Origin: Gammaproteobacteria bacterium
Lineage (GTDB): Bacteria; Pseudomonadota; Gammaproteobacteria; Steroidobacterales; Rariloculaceae
Direction of reading: 5' to 3'
NCBI GenBank assembly: GCA_016927175.1
Contig: JAFGNC010000121.1
Location: forward strand, 1 to 10,071
DNA: 10,071 nt
Positions 1 to 5,819 of the stretch are shown one piece after another. Made by a program: the position numbers and the translations under genes. The number at the start of each line of letters is the position of its first letter. The first letter of the stretch is position 1. The notes under the pieces were generated by a model. The model ran no database searches and was not told the origin of the DNA. It was given only the letters and a program-made list of their open reading frames with translations.

Positions 1-357
1 GCGATCGAGCAGAACCATGATGAGCGCGGCATCATCTGGCCGGACGCGCTGGCACCATTCGACGTCATGCTGATCCCGATCAACATGGACAAATCCGAGA
101 CCGTGCGGACGGCGGCCGAGGCGGCATATCGCGCGCTCGGGGACGCGGGCTTCGACGTGCTGCTCGACGACCGGCCGCAGCGCCCGGGCTTCAAATTCGC
201 GGATGCGGACCTGCTGGGCATTCCTCACCGCGTCGTGTTCGCCGACAAGGGCCTCGCTGACGGCCGCTGTGAGGTCAAGGCGCGGCGCTCGCCGGACGTC
301 GAGATGATCCCGGTCGAAGGTCTCGTGGACTACCTGAAGGAGCGCCGGCGGCGGTGA
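1..357 (+). CDS. proS: Prolyl-tRNA synthetase, C-terminal part (5' truncated by window)
   Basis: Only the last 118 residues are in the window; the reading frame is open from base 1. ProRS charges tRNA-Pro with proline in the cytoplasm. The visible part begins AIEQNHDERGIIWPDALAPF, the stretch that directly follows class II motif 3 in bacterial ProRS. It runs through the HGTP-type anticodon-binding domain, with the family landmarks DVMLIPINMDKS, VLLDDRPQRPGFKFADADLLGIPHR and a terminal VDYLKERRRR. This matches the E. coli-type (long) enzyme, which ends at this domain. The editing and catalytic domains lie upstream of the window. The stop TGA at 355-357 overlaps the GTG start of the next gene by 4 bp (GTGA), so the two are probably translationally coupled. 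Nothing looks damaged. Confidence 0.96.
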   Translation, partial: AIEQNHDERGIIWPDALAPFDVMLIPINMDKSETVRTAAEAAYRALGDAGFDVLLDDRPQRPGFKFADADLLGIPHRVVFADKGLADGRCEVKARRSPDVEMIPVEGLVDYLKERRRR

Positions 358-968
358 TCACTTCGCGCAGGGCTGTGCTGTCCGTCGCGCTCGCCGCATG
401 CGCGGGCGTCACGGTCACGTTCCCGCTCAGCGGCGTCGCCGCGGAAGTCGCGCGCGATGCGCGCTCCGGCGCGGACCCGGAGCTGCGCGCGATCCTCAAG
501 GAAGCCGTGCAGAGCGCGGACAGCTTTCGCGACCGTTTCGATGCGGAAGTCTGGCTCGTCGACATGTCGAGGCGGCTCGCCCGCCAGGTGCCGAACGCGG
601 CGGAGCGGCTTCACATTCTCAAAGCCGTGCACCGCGAGGCGACGCGGCGCGGGCTCGACCCTCAGCTGGTGCTCGCGGTCATCGACGTGGAGAGCGCATT
701 CGACCGCTACGCGATCTCGTCGGCCAGCGCGCTCGGGCTCATGCAGGTCATGCCGTTCTGGGTCGAGGAGCTCGGGCACGACGACAAGAACCTGCTGTTC
801 GACGTCGAGTTCAACGTGCTGGTCGGCTGCACGATTCTGAAGTACTACCTCGACATGGAACGCGGCGACATCATCAAGGGGCTCGCGCGCTACAACGGCA
901 GCGTCGGCAAGACGTGGTACGGCAGCCGCGTGCTGAAGCGTCTGCGGACGAAGTGGTTTCGTACCTGA
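354..968 (+). CDS. Periplasmic lytic transglycosylase (SLT/LT domain)
   Basis: A 204-residue exported murein hydrolase of the soluble lytic transglycosylase fold, expected to cleave the MurNAc-GlcNAc bond of peptidoglycan and leave a 1,6-anhydro end. Residues 1-30 form a signal sequence with Arg-Arg at 5-6 and a hydrophobic core. Cleavage is likely near VAA-E at about residue 30. A lipobox-like LAAC at 13-16 also exists, so a lipoprotein cannot be excluded. The LT domain spans about 95-200: the catalytic Glu is E113 in VIDVESAFDRYAIS, followed by the ALGLMQVMP motif at 126-134 and ARYNGS at 178-183, all diagnostic of family 1 transglycosylases. There are no extra LysM or solute-binding domains, so it is a minimal enzyme. 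The start is GTG at 354, overlapping the proS stop. It ends 30 bp before the convergent acylphosphatase gene. Confidence 0.93.
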   Translation: MITSRRAVLSVALAACAGVTVTFPLSGVAAEVARDARSGADPELRAILKEAVQSADSFRDRFDAEVWLVDMSRRLARQVPNAAERLHILKAVHREATRRGLDPQLVLAVIDVESAFDRYAISSASALGLMQVMPFWVEELGHDDKNLLFDVEFNVLVGCTILKYYLDMERGDIIKGLARYNGSVGKTWYGSRVLKRLRTKWFRT

Positions 969-998
969 CCGAACGTTGTGCGCAGAGCTCGGCGCCCG

Positions 999-1277
999 TC
1001 AACGAACCTCGAATTCCGCGCCGGTCTCCCCCGCCCAGAGCTCTACGTCGACCCTTTCGACGATCGCGGCGCGCGGCCCCCGCCACAGCCATTCGGCGAA
1101 CTCCGACAGCGCATCGTCGCTGCCGCTCGCGACGACCTCGACGCGGCCGTCCGGCAGGTTTTTCGCCCAACCCCTGACGCCGAGGCGGCGCGCCTCGGCG
1201 GCCGCCGACGCGCGGTAGAAGACGCCCTGGACGCGGCCCGCGACGAGATAACGCACGGCGCGGCCCGGAGCCGTCAC
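999..1277 (-). CDS. acyP: Acylphosphatase
   Basis: A 92-residue protein of typical acylphosphatase length. The enzyme hydrolyses acyl phosphates such as 1,3-bisphosphoglycerate or carbamoyl phosphate in the cytoplasm; its physiological role is not well settled. The signature GRVQGVFYR occupies residues 14-22 with catalytic R22, and the second signature GWAKNLPDGRVEV follows with the catalytic Asn at N40. The open frame extends further upstream, but that part is the shadow of the neighbouring lipoprotein gene. The GTG at 1275-1277 gives the family's usual N-terminus (TAPGRAVRYLVAGRVQG). This start lies 1 nt after the TGA of the DUF4398 gene on the same strand, so the pair is almost certainly co-transcribed and coupled. 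It converges on the lytic transglycosylase gene. Confidence 0.94.
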   Translation of the reverse strand: MTAPGRAVRYLVAGRVQGVFYRASAAAEARRLGVRGWAKNLPDGRVEVVASGSDDALSEFAEWLWRGPRAAIVERVDVELWAGETGAEFEVR

Positions 1278-1278
1278 G

Positions 1279-1623
1279 TCATTCCGCCTCGTTCGACGCC
1301 GCCCGCTGACTCGCCTCGAGCGCCTGTACGGCGCGATTCTTCGCGCGCACCGCATTGATGCGCGCGGCGCCGTAGGCCTCATCCCGCAGCTGGCTCTCCG
1401 CGGTCTCGAGGAAGCGGCGCGCCTCGTTCAAGGTCTCGGGAGCCGCCTCGTCCGCGTTGGCTTCCTCGGCGGCCGCGATCGCCTGGCGCGCATCGCTCAT
1501 CTCCTGGACCGGCGGAGCCGTTGCGCAGCCGGCCAGGATCGCGGCCGCCAGAAGCCCGGCCGCAAAGTGTTCGGCTCGTTTGAATACGCTATGGATTCGA
1601 CTCTTATTATCTTTCGACGCCAC
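1279..1623 (-). CDS. DUF4398-type lipoprotein
   Basis: A small lipoprotein whose function is unknown. From the GTG at 1623 it is 114 residues. It has a basic n-region (KDNKSRIHSVFKR), a hydrophobic core (FAAGLLAAAILAGC) and the lipobox LAGC with the lipidated Cys at about residue 33. The mature part is Ala- and Glu-rich and helical (ARQAIAAAEEANADEAAPETL...EARRFLETAESQL...AARINAVRAKNRAVQALEASQ), the DUF4398 pattern often found in outer-membrane lipoproteins beside OmpA-like domains; no OmpA domain is present here. The start is uncertain: another in-frame GTG at 1668 would give a long 47-residue leader. There is no in-frame ATG near the signal peptide, and a GATAAT element (1606-1611, minus strand) sits inside the assumed 5' coding part. 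The gene is coupled to acyP downstream. Confidence 0.8.
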   Translation of the reverse strand: MASKDNKSRIHSVFKRAEHFAAGLLAAAILAGCATAPPVQEMSDARQAIAAAEEANADEAAPETLNEARRFLETAESQLRDEAYGAARINAVRAKNRAVQALEASQRAASNEAE

Positions 1624-1753
1624 GTGAAACGCCGTCCGGCCGTCACTCGCAAGATCCAAGCATATCACGCCCTTCCCCGACCGCTGGAAACGTCCGGTAC
1701 GCCTTCCTACACTTCCCGCTGGCCGTTCGCGCCATGATACGAAGAGGGTGAAG
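1624..1753. other. Divergent spacer between DUF4398 lipoprotein and arsC genes
   Basis: About 130 bp between two divergently read genes, so promoters for both are expected in or near it. I find no convincing paired -35/-10 hexamers. The AT-richest patch is just left of it (CTTATTATCTTTC, 1603-1613). TGATAC at 1735-1740 is a poor -10 candidate too close to arsC. CACGTG at 1621-1626 is a plain 6-bp palindrome that overlaps the proposed lipoprotein start codon. Confidence 0.3.
1743..1748 (+). promoter_or_regulatory. Shine-Dalgarno site that fixes the arsC start
   Basis: AGAGGG lies 5 nt before ATG at 1754. An upstream GTG at 1748 is in frame but overlaps this purine run and would have no usable ribosome binding site, so the ATG is preferred. 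Confidence 0.65.
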
Positions 1754-2101
1754 ATGAACGCTAAGATCTACCATAACCCGCGCTGCTCGAAGTCGCGCGC
1801 GACGCTCGAGCTGCTGCGGGAACGCGGCGTCCAGCCGGAGGTCGTCGAATACCTGAAGACCCCGCCGACGCGGGACGAGCTGAAGAGCCTGCTCGCCAAG
1901 CTCGGCATCGGCGCCCGCGACCTGATCCGCAAGAACGAGCAGGCGTTCAGGGAGAGCGGCAAGGAGCTGTCGGCGCCGGAAGACGAGCTGATCGACCTGA
2001 TGGTGGAGAACCCGATCCTGATCGAACGGCCGATCGTCGTCGTCGGCGACCGGGCGAGGATCGGCCGCCCTCCGGAGAGCGTGCTGGATATCGTCGAGTG
2101 A
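1754..2101 (+). CDS. arsC: Arsenate reductase, glutaredoxin-dependent (ArsC/Spx family)
   Basis: A 115-residue protein of the thioredoxin-fold ArsC family, which reduces arsenate to arsenite with glutathione and glutaredoxin in the cytoplasm. The active-site segment is HNPRCSKSR, with the nucleophilic Cys at C11. The three arginines that bind the oxyanion in E. coli ArsC have counterparts at R59 (LIRKNE), R92 (LIERPIVV) and R105 (RIGRPPE). The match is therefore to true ArsC rather than the looser YffB or Spx-like relatives. No arsR or arsB is nearby. The neighbours are wrbA (4-bp GTGA overlap) and a DUF2069 gene, the usual gammaproteobacterial housekeeping setting, so the physiological substrate may not be arsenate alone. 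The start at ATG 1754 is set by its ribosome binding site. Confidence 0.93.
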   Translation: MNAKIYHNPRCSKSRATLELLRERGVQPEVVEYLKTPPTRDELKSLLAKLGIGARDLIRKNEQAFRESGKELSAPEDELIDLMVENPILIERPIVVVGDRARIGRPPESVLDIVE

Positions 2102-2691
2102 GCCGCGCGACGGTCCTGGTGCTGTACTACTCGCGCAACGGCAGCACGGCCGCCCTGGCGCGCCAGGCCGCCCGCGGCGTCGAGGCGGCCGGGGCCGAGG
2201 CTCGCCTGCGCACCGTCCCGCCGGTATCGGCGACCGTCGAAGCCGTCTCGCCGCCGGTGCCCGAGGAGGGCCCGCCGTACGCGAAACCCGAGGACCTGAC
2301 CGAGTGCGACGGGCTGCTGCTCGGCAGCCCGACTCGCTTCGGCAACATGGCGGCGCCGTTGAAGCACTTCCTCGACTCGACCGGTCCGTTGTGGCTGTCG
2401 GGCGCTCTCGCGGGCAAGCCCGCCGGAGCCTTCACGTCCACGTCGACGGCGCACGGCGGGCAGGAAACGACGCTGCTGACGATGATCCTGCCGCTGATCC
2501 ACCACGGTATGCTGTGGGTCGGCCTCCCATACACCGAGAAGGCGCTTTTCGATACCCGCACCGGAGGCTCCCCGTACGGCGCCTCGCATGTCGCGGCCCC
2601 TTGGAACGACGGGCTGTCCCCGCACGAAGCAGAGCTCTCCCGCGCGCTCGGCGAGCGCGTCGCGGGCATTGCGATCAAGCTGAAGAGCTGA
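2098..2691 (+). CDS. wrbA: NAD(P)H:quinone oxidoreductase, WrbA family flavoprotein
   Basis: A 197-residue flavodoxin-fold protein that reduces quinones by two electrons with NAD(P)H and bound FMN, limiting semiquinone radical formation. The FMN phosphate loop is YYSRNGSTAAL (10-20, S12 to T17). The second flavin loop is GSPTRFGNMAAPLKHFLD (76-93), and the third is FTSTSTAHGGQETT (112-125), followed by the WrbA hallmark HHGM (135-138). Length and motif order match WrbA, which normally forms tetramers. The start is GTG at 2098, overlapping the arsC stop by 4 bp, so the two proteins should be co-translated. The DUF2069 gene follows after 8 bp. The sequence looks intact. Confidence 0.95.
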   Translation: MSRATVLVLYYSRNGSTAALARQAARGVEAAGAEARLRTVPPVSATVEAVSPPVPEEGPPYAKPEDLTECDGLLLGSPTRFGNMAAPLKHFLDSTGPLWLSGALAGKPAGAFTSTSTAHGGQETTLLTMILPLIHHGMLWVGLPYTEKALFDTRTGGSPYGASHVAAPWNDGLSPHEAELSRALGERVAGIAIKLKS

Positions 2692-2699
2692 CTGCCCGA

Positions 2700-3062
2700 A
2701 TGCTGACTTTCTCCACCGTTCGCCGCGGCATGTGGCTCAGTCACGGCGCGCTGTTGCTGTCGGCGCTGCTTGCGCTCGCGCTCGCCGACATCGGCTACGC
2801 GGCCCGCGTGATCCTGGCGGCGGTCGCCGCGGCACCGCTGCTGCTCGCGGTGCCGGGCCTGCGCCGGAGGCAGCGGACCACGTACCAGTGGATGAGCGTC
2901 GCGCTCGTGATCTACGTCGGCGCCGCGGCCGTCGAGGTGGTTGCAACGCTCGGCGCGTCGGTGTTCAGCGGCATCGCGCTGTTCTCCGCCCTCGCCGAGC
3001 TCGTGCTGCTGCTGCAGCTGATCAGGGAGCCGCCTGCCCGCCCTGCAGCGCCTCCCGAATGA
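2700..3062 (+). CDS. DUF2069 inner-membrane protein
   Basis: A 120-residue protein with four predicted membrane helices (about 13-31, 36-53, 64-84 and 88-107) and a short Pro- and Ala-rich cytoplasmic tail (REPPARPAAPPE). The loop between helices 2 and 3 is basic and carries LRRRQRTTYQWMS, close to the grrrTy-W motif I recall for DUF2069. Function is unknown for the whole family. The ATG at 2700 lies 8 bp after the wrbA stop, so the gene is the last of an arsC-wrbA-DUF2069 operon. A longer open frame runs upstream but is the shadow of wrbA. The 3' end overlaps the convergent hda gene by 41 bp, which is unusual within this compact window. Confidence 0.82.
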   Translation: MLTFSTVRRGMWLSHGALLLSALLALALADIGYAARVILAAVAAAPLLLAVPGLRRRQRTTYQWMSVALVIYVGAAAVEVVATLGASVFSGIALFSALAELVLLLQLIREPPARPAAPPE

Positions 3063-3750
3063 ACGGTATCGTGATTCGCCGCTGCGCCTGTAGCGACGCC
3101 GCATCGAGCCGCCCGAGCCAGGCGCACAGCGCCGGCATGTCCCGCGCCACGCGCGCCTGCAGGAAACGCGCCGCGGCCGCATCGAGCGTCAGCCCCCGGT
3201 GGCGCGCGTGGCGGATCAGCGCGAGCGCCTGCTCCTCGTCGTCGAGCGCCCGGATCCGGTAGACGATCGCTCCCGCCGCGCGCGACGCGAGATCCGGCAA
3301 CGCGAATGCGATTGCCGACGGCGCCTGCCGCGCCGCGATCAACAGCGTGCGCTCGCGCGACTGGAAGCCGTTCAGCACGGCGAACAGCCGCGTCTCCCAC
3401 TCCGCGCTGCCCGCGAGCGGGTCGAGGGCGTCGAGGGCGAGAAAGTCGAGGGTGTCGAGATCGGCCAGGAGCTCCGGGCCGGCCTCGGCGGCGGCATCGA
3501 GCGGCACGTACATCGCGCGCTTGCCGGCTTCGTCCGCCTCGCGGCACGCCGCCTGCAGCGCGTGGCTCTTGCCTCGACCGGGCCCGCCCCACAGCCACAG
3601 CACGTCGCCGCGGGCCGTCGAGGCCAGCTGGCGCACGTGCGTGAAGGCCGCGGAGTTCGCGCCGTCGACGAGCGTCTCGAAATTCGCCTGCGGGTCGAGG
3701 CGCAGCGGCAGCGCGAGCTGGCGCCCCGGCTGCGTCGACCGGCGCGGCAC
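3022..3750 (-). CDS. hda: DnaA regulatory inactivator Hda (DnaA-like AAA+ protein)
   Basis: A 242-residue AAA+ protein. Hda bound to the DNA-loaded sliding clamp stimulates hydrolysis of ATP on DnaA and so prevents re-initiation of replication. The N-terminal clamp-binding motif is QLALPL (11-16). Walker A is GGPGRGKS (55-62), a canonical P-loop, more complete than the AREGAGRS I recall in E. coli Hda. Walker B is LALDAL with D107. The arginine-finger segment LPDLASRAAG carries R157, and sensor 2 lies in ARDMPAL (R203). The end TIPFIREAL matches E. coli TIPFVKEIL. There is no DnaA DNA-binding domain, which separates it from DnaA. The GTG start at 3750 lies 3 bp after the phosphatidyltransferase gene; the gene is last in its operon. 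The Walker B region is encoded by a GTCGAGGG-rich tract (about 3420-3460). Confidence 0.94.
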   Translation of the reverse strand: MPRRSTQPGRQLALPLRLDPQANFETLVDGANSAAFTHVRQLASTARGDVLWLWGGPGRGKSHALQAACREADEAGKRAMYVPLDAAAEAGPELLADLDTLDFLALDALDPLAGSAEWETRLFAVLNGFQSRERTLLIAARQAPSAIAFALPDLASRAAGAIVYRIRALDDEEQALALIRHARHRGLTLDAAAARFLQARVARDMPALCAWLGRLDAASLQAQRRITIPFIREALQGGQAAP

Positions 3751-3753
3751 GGG

Positions 3754-4311
3754 TCAGGCCTCCGCGCGCGTCGCGCGCCAGGCCTGCTTGCTCCAGCGCA
3801 AAACGTAATTCAGGCCGCTCGTGATGCTCGTGAAGACGACCGCCGCGCCGAGCAACAGCAGCGATATCTCGGGCGGCCATGCATAGGCGGCGTGCGTCAT
3901 CGTGAAGAACACGAACGCGAGCTGGCATGCGGTATTGAGCTTGCTGATCGCGGAAGGCTCCGCGCGCAGCGGCTCGATCAGGAGCTGATACGCGAGGGCG
4001 CCGACTACGATGACGACGTCGCGCATCACGACGATGACGGCGAGCCCCAGCGGCACTTTGCCGAGGTGGGTCAGGGTCAGGAAGACGCTGACGAGCAGCA
4101 GCTTGTCCGCGATCGGGTCGAGCAGACCGCCGAGCCGCGTGCGCCAGTCGAAGGTCTTCGCGAGGAACCCGTCGACGGCATCCGAGCCGCCTGCGACGAC
4201 CAGCAGCGCGAGCGCGAGCACGTACTGCTCCGCCAGCAGCGCCGCAACGAGCGGAGCGACGAGCGCGATCCGAACGATACAGATCGCGTTCGGCAGCCAT
4301 CTCAGGTTCAT
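3754..4311 (-). CDS. CDP-alcohol phosphatidyltransferase, cardiolipin-synthase-like (CLS_cap/CRLS1 type)
   Basis: A 185-residue polytopic inner-membrane enzyme of the CDP-alcohol phosphotransferase superfamily. The catalytic motif is nearly complete: D44-x2-D47-G48-x2-A51-K52-x8-G61-x3-D65-x3-D69. The usual Arg of the AR pair is Lys52. These Asp residues bind metal and CDP-diacylglycerol. Downstream, VMRDVVIV (95-102) and SKLNTACQ (123-130) resemble, as I recall them, the ISRDV and SKVNTAVQ segments of human CRLS1. The PgsA counterparts are a SRE motif and GKxKTxxQ. I therefore favour a cardiolipin-synthase-like (phosphatidylglycerol plus CDP-DAG) activity, with phosphatidylglycerophosphate synthase as the alternative. 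ATG at 4311 lies 14 bp after the DUF2066 stop; hda follows after 3 bp, so it sits in the middle of an operon. Confidence 0.83.
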   Translation of the reverse strand: MNLRWLPNAICIVRIALVAPLVAALLAEQYVLALALLVVAGGSDAVDGFLAKTFDWRTRLGGLLDPIADKLLLVSVFLTLTHLGKVPLGLAVIVVMRDVVIVVGALAYQLLIEPLRAEPSAISKLNTACQLAFVFFTMTHAAYAWPPEISLLLLGAAVVFTSITSGLNYVLRWSKQAWRATRAEA

Positions 4312-4325
4312 TTCGGACCCGCCTG

Positions 4326-5705
4326 CTAACGGAACGAGCCGGCGTCGTCGCCGGAACCGGCGGCAGCCGGAGCGTCGGCTTCGCCGGTTCCCGTGGACTC
4401 GCGGCCGTCTGCCGGCGCACGCTCGGGACCGCTGGCGCGCTCACGCTCGAAGCCGCGATCCGAAGCGGAATCGGCACCGCCGGAGGGTCGCGGAGCGGGG
4501 CCGCTCCCGGGCGCCGGGTCTGCCGCCGGCACGGGCGCTCGGCCGCCTCCCGGCGCAGTGTCGCCGCGCTGCGCGTCGCGCGAGAGGTCGCGGTCCCCCG
4601 CGGCCGATCCCGCTCCGGCCATGCGCAGCACGAGCGTGTTGCCGCCCTCCGCGCCGCTCCGCATCGCTTCGTCGAGCTGCAGCACACGGCCGAGCGTGAA
4701 CATCCGCTCGAGGACGCCGACGTCGCCGCGCGCCGCGACGCGCAGGCTGAGCAGACCTGAGTCGTCGAGGCTCTCGACGTCGATCGTCTGCAGTGCGCTG
4801 AGCCCCTCGAGATAGCTCATGACGCGCCCGTAATCGGCCAGGCTGCCGATGTCGCGCACCAGCAGGCGCACGGTTCTGAGCCCGCCGACCACGCTGAAAT
4901 CGCGAGCGTAGTTCTGCGCGAGCCAGTGCAGCCCGTCGACGAGCTCCTCGCCGGCGAACAGCCGGCGCTCGCCGTTGCGCAGCAACAGCCACTGTACGTC
5001 GTTGCCGAGCTCCGTGACCCGCATGCGCCCGACGAGAATTGCGTCCGCGCCGTATCGCGTCGAAGCGGCCGAGATCGTCTGCTCGAATCCCCCCCAGACA
5101 TCGGCGAATCCCACCGCGGCCATGTCTTCGATGTCGATCAGCGGAAGCGTGATCGGCAGCCCGCGCTCCTCGGCCACGGCCTCGACCTCCTCGCGCACGG
5201 ACTCGATCAGCGTTGCCATCTCGGGAGTCGCGCCGGGTGGCGCGCCTTCGGCAGGCACCAGCGCGCGGTCGCCCTGGCCCGCGTCGATCGCGATCCAGAG
5301 CAGCGTCAGCGGCCGCTCCGGCCCCCAGACCGAGCGGTTGCGCGCCTCGAGCTCACGCTCGATCTCGGTGGCGTAAAAGCTGACCCGCGCGGTCTGCCGG
5401 TCCGGCACCGCGAAAGACTCGACGTAGCGGGCGGCATTCGCGACCATGTCCTGCAGATCCGGATCGTTACCGGCGTCGCGGTCTCCCGTGATGCGCGTCA
5501 GGAGCCGGCGCATTGCGAGGTCGATCGCGGCGGCGCGGTCTCCGACGCCGCCCTCGGGCGAGACGGTCAACGTGTAGAGGTTCGGGAAAACGGCGGGCTC
5601 CGCGAGATGCGGGCCGAGCAGCGCCGCGAGCGCGAGCGGCACGAGCCACCAGGCTGCAAGCGGGCGCCCGCCGCGCGTCCTGCGCCGCCGCTGGGTGATC
5701 TTCAT
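4326..5705 (-). CDS. DUF2066 domain exported or membrane-anchored protein with long disordered tail
   Basis: A 459-residue protein of unknown function. It has a strongly basic N-terminus (ITQRRRRTRGGR) followed by a hydrophobic segment (about 15-31), so it is exported or anchored at the inner membrane. The DUF2066-type core begins at LYTLTVSPEGGVGDRAAAID (44-63) and MRRLLTRITG (65-74), then continues to about residue 362 with alternating beta and helical stretches, including RYGADAILVGRMR (218-229) and WLAQNYARDFSVV (261-273). Residues about 363-459 are a low-complexity Pro/Ala/Gly/Asp/Arg tail predicted to be disordered. The ATG at 5705 is chosen over an ATG seven codons upstream because GAGGAA lies 5 nt before it. 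It heads the operon with the phosphatidyltransferase and hda, and is divergent from purM. Confidence 0.83.
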   Translation of the reverse strand: MKITQRRRRTRGGRPLAAWWLVPLALAALLGPHLAEPAVFPNLYTLTVSPEGGVGDRAAAIDLAMRRLLTRITGDRDAGNDPDLQDMVANAARYVESFAVPDRQTARVSFYATEIERELEARNRSVWGPERPLTLLWIAIDAGQGDRALVPAEGAPPGATPEMATLIESVREEVEAVAEERGLPITLPLIDIEDMAAVGFADVWGGFEQTISAASTRYGADAILVGRMRVTELGNDVQWLLLRNGERRLFAGEELVDGLHWLAQNYARDFSVVGGLRTVRLLVRDIGSLADYGRVMSYLEGLSALQTIDVESLDDSGLLSLRVAARGDVGVLERMFTLGRVLQLDEAMRSGAEGGNTLVLRMAGAGSAAGDRDLSRDAQRGDTAPGGGRAPVPAADPAPGSGPAPRPSGGADSASDRGFERERASGPERAPADGRESTGTGEADAPAAAGSGDDAGSFR

Positions 5706-5710
5706 CGACG

Positions 5711-5716
5711 TTCCTC
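5711..5716 (-). promoter_or_regulatory. Shine-Dalgarno site that fixes the DUF2066 start
   Basis: GAGGAA on the minus strand lies 5 nt before ATG at 5705. The upstream in-frame ATG at 5726 has no comparable site, so the shorter form is preferred. Confidence 0.65.
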
Positions 5717-5763
5717 GTCGCTGCATCGGCTCATCTGCCCTGTCCCCGTCCCGTGACGGCGCG

Positions 5764-5770
5764 TATTATA
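5764..5770. promoter_or_regulatory. Shared AT-rich promoter core between DUF2066 operon and purM operon
   Basis: TATTATA is the only AT island in the 114-bp divergent spacer. On the minus strand it reads TATAAT (5770-5765), a perfect sigma-70 -10 box, and would give a leader of about 50 nt to the DUF2066 ATG. On the plus strand TATTAT (5764-5769) could serve as the -10 of purM, with a leader of about 45 nt. Neither direction has a good -35 hexamer at 16-18 bp, so strength and direction are inferred. No PurR-type operator is recognisable. Confidence 0.5.
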
Positions 5771-5797
5771 GCGGCCCACGGCGCATCCCCCTTCATC

Positions 5798-5819
5798 GGA
5801 GGCCCCGATCGGGGCGGCA
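5798..5819 (+). promoter_or_regulatory. purM leader: GGAG plus 14-bp perfect palindrome before the start codon
   Basis: GGAG (5798-5801) is directly followed by the perfect palindrome GCCCCGATCGGGGC (5802-5815), then GGCA and the ATG at 5820. In RNA the palindrome can form a 5-bp GC stem with a GAUC loop. Unfolded, the Shine-Dalgarno to start distance is 18 nt, too long; folded, it shortens to about 4 nt. Alternatively GGGGCGG itself is a poor ribosome binding site. Confidence 0.4.

Noticed and set aside
969..998. Possible terminator between the lytic transglycosylase and acylphosphatase genes
   Set aside because: The 30-bp gap has no GC-rich inverted repeat followed by a T run.
1748..1753. 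GTG at 1748 as the arsC start, adding two residues
   Set aside because: It overlaps the only Shine-Dalgarno-like run, which is well spaced for ATG 1754.
3420..3460. Tandem GTCGAGGG-like repeats
   Set aside because: They encode the Leu-Asp-rich Walker B region of Hda (LDTLDFLALDALD) and fit the codon bias; there is no sign of an independent repeat element.
4066..4080. GGGTCAGGGTCAGG resembling the GGGGTCAG core of the palindromic element
   Set aside because: It has no palindromic partner or AAAAGGG/CCCTTTT flanks and sits in coding sequence of the phosphatidyltransferase gene; a chance match.
2912..4687. A 591-codon open frame on the minus strand, and similar long frames such as 3199-4329 (+), 4926-5756 (+), 5793-6782 (-) and 9126-9974 (+)
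   Set aside because: They overlay well-identified genes, are rich in Arg/Ala/Pro with no domain motifs, and are expected in GC-rich DNA where stop codons are rare in non-coding frames.
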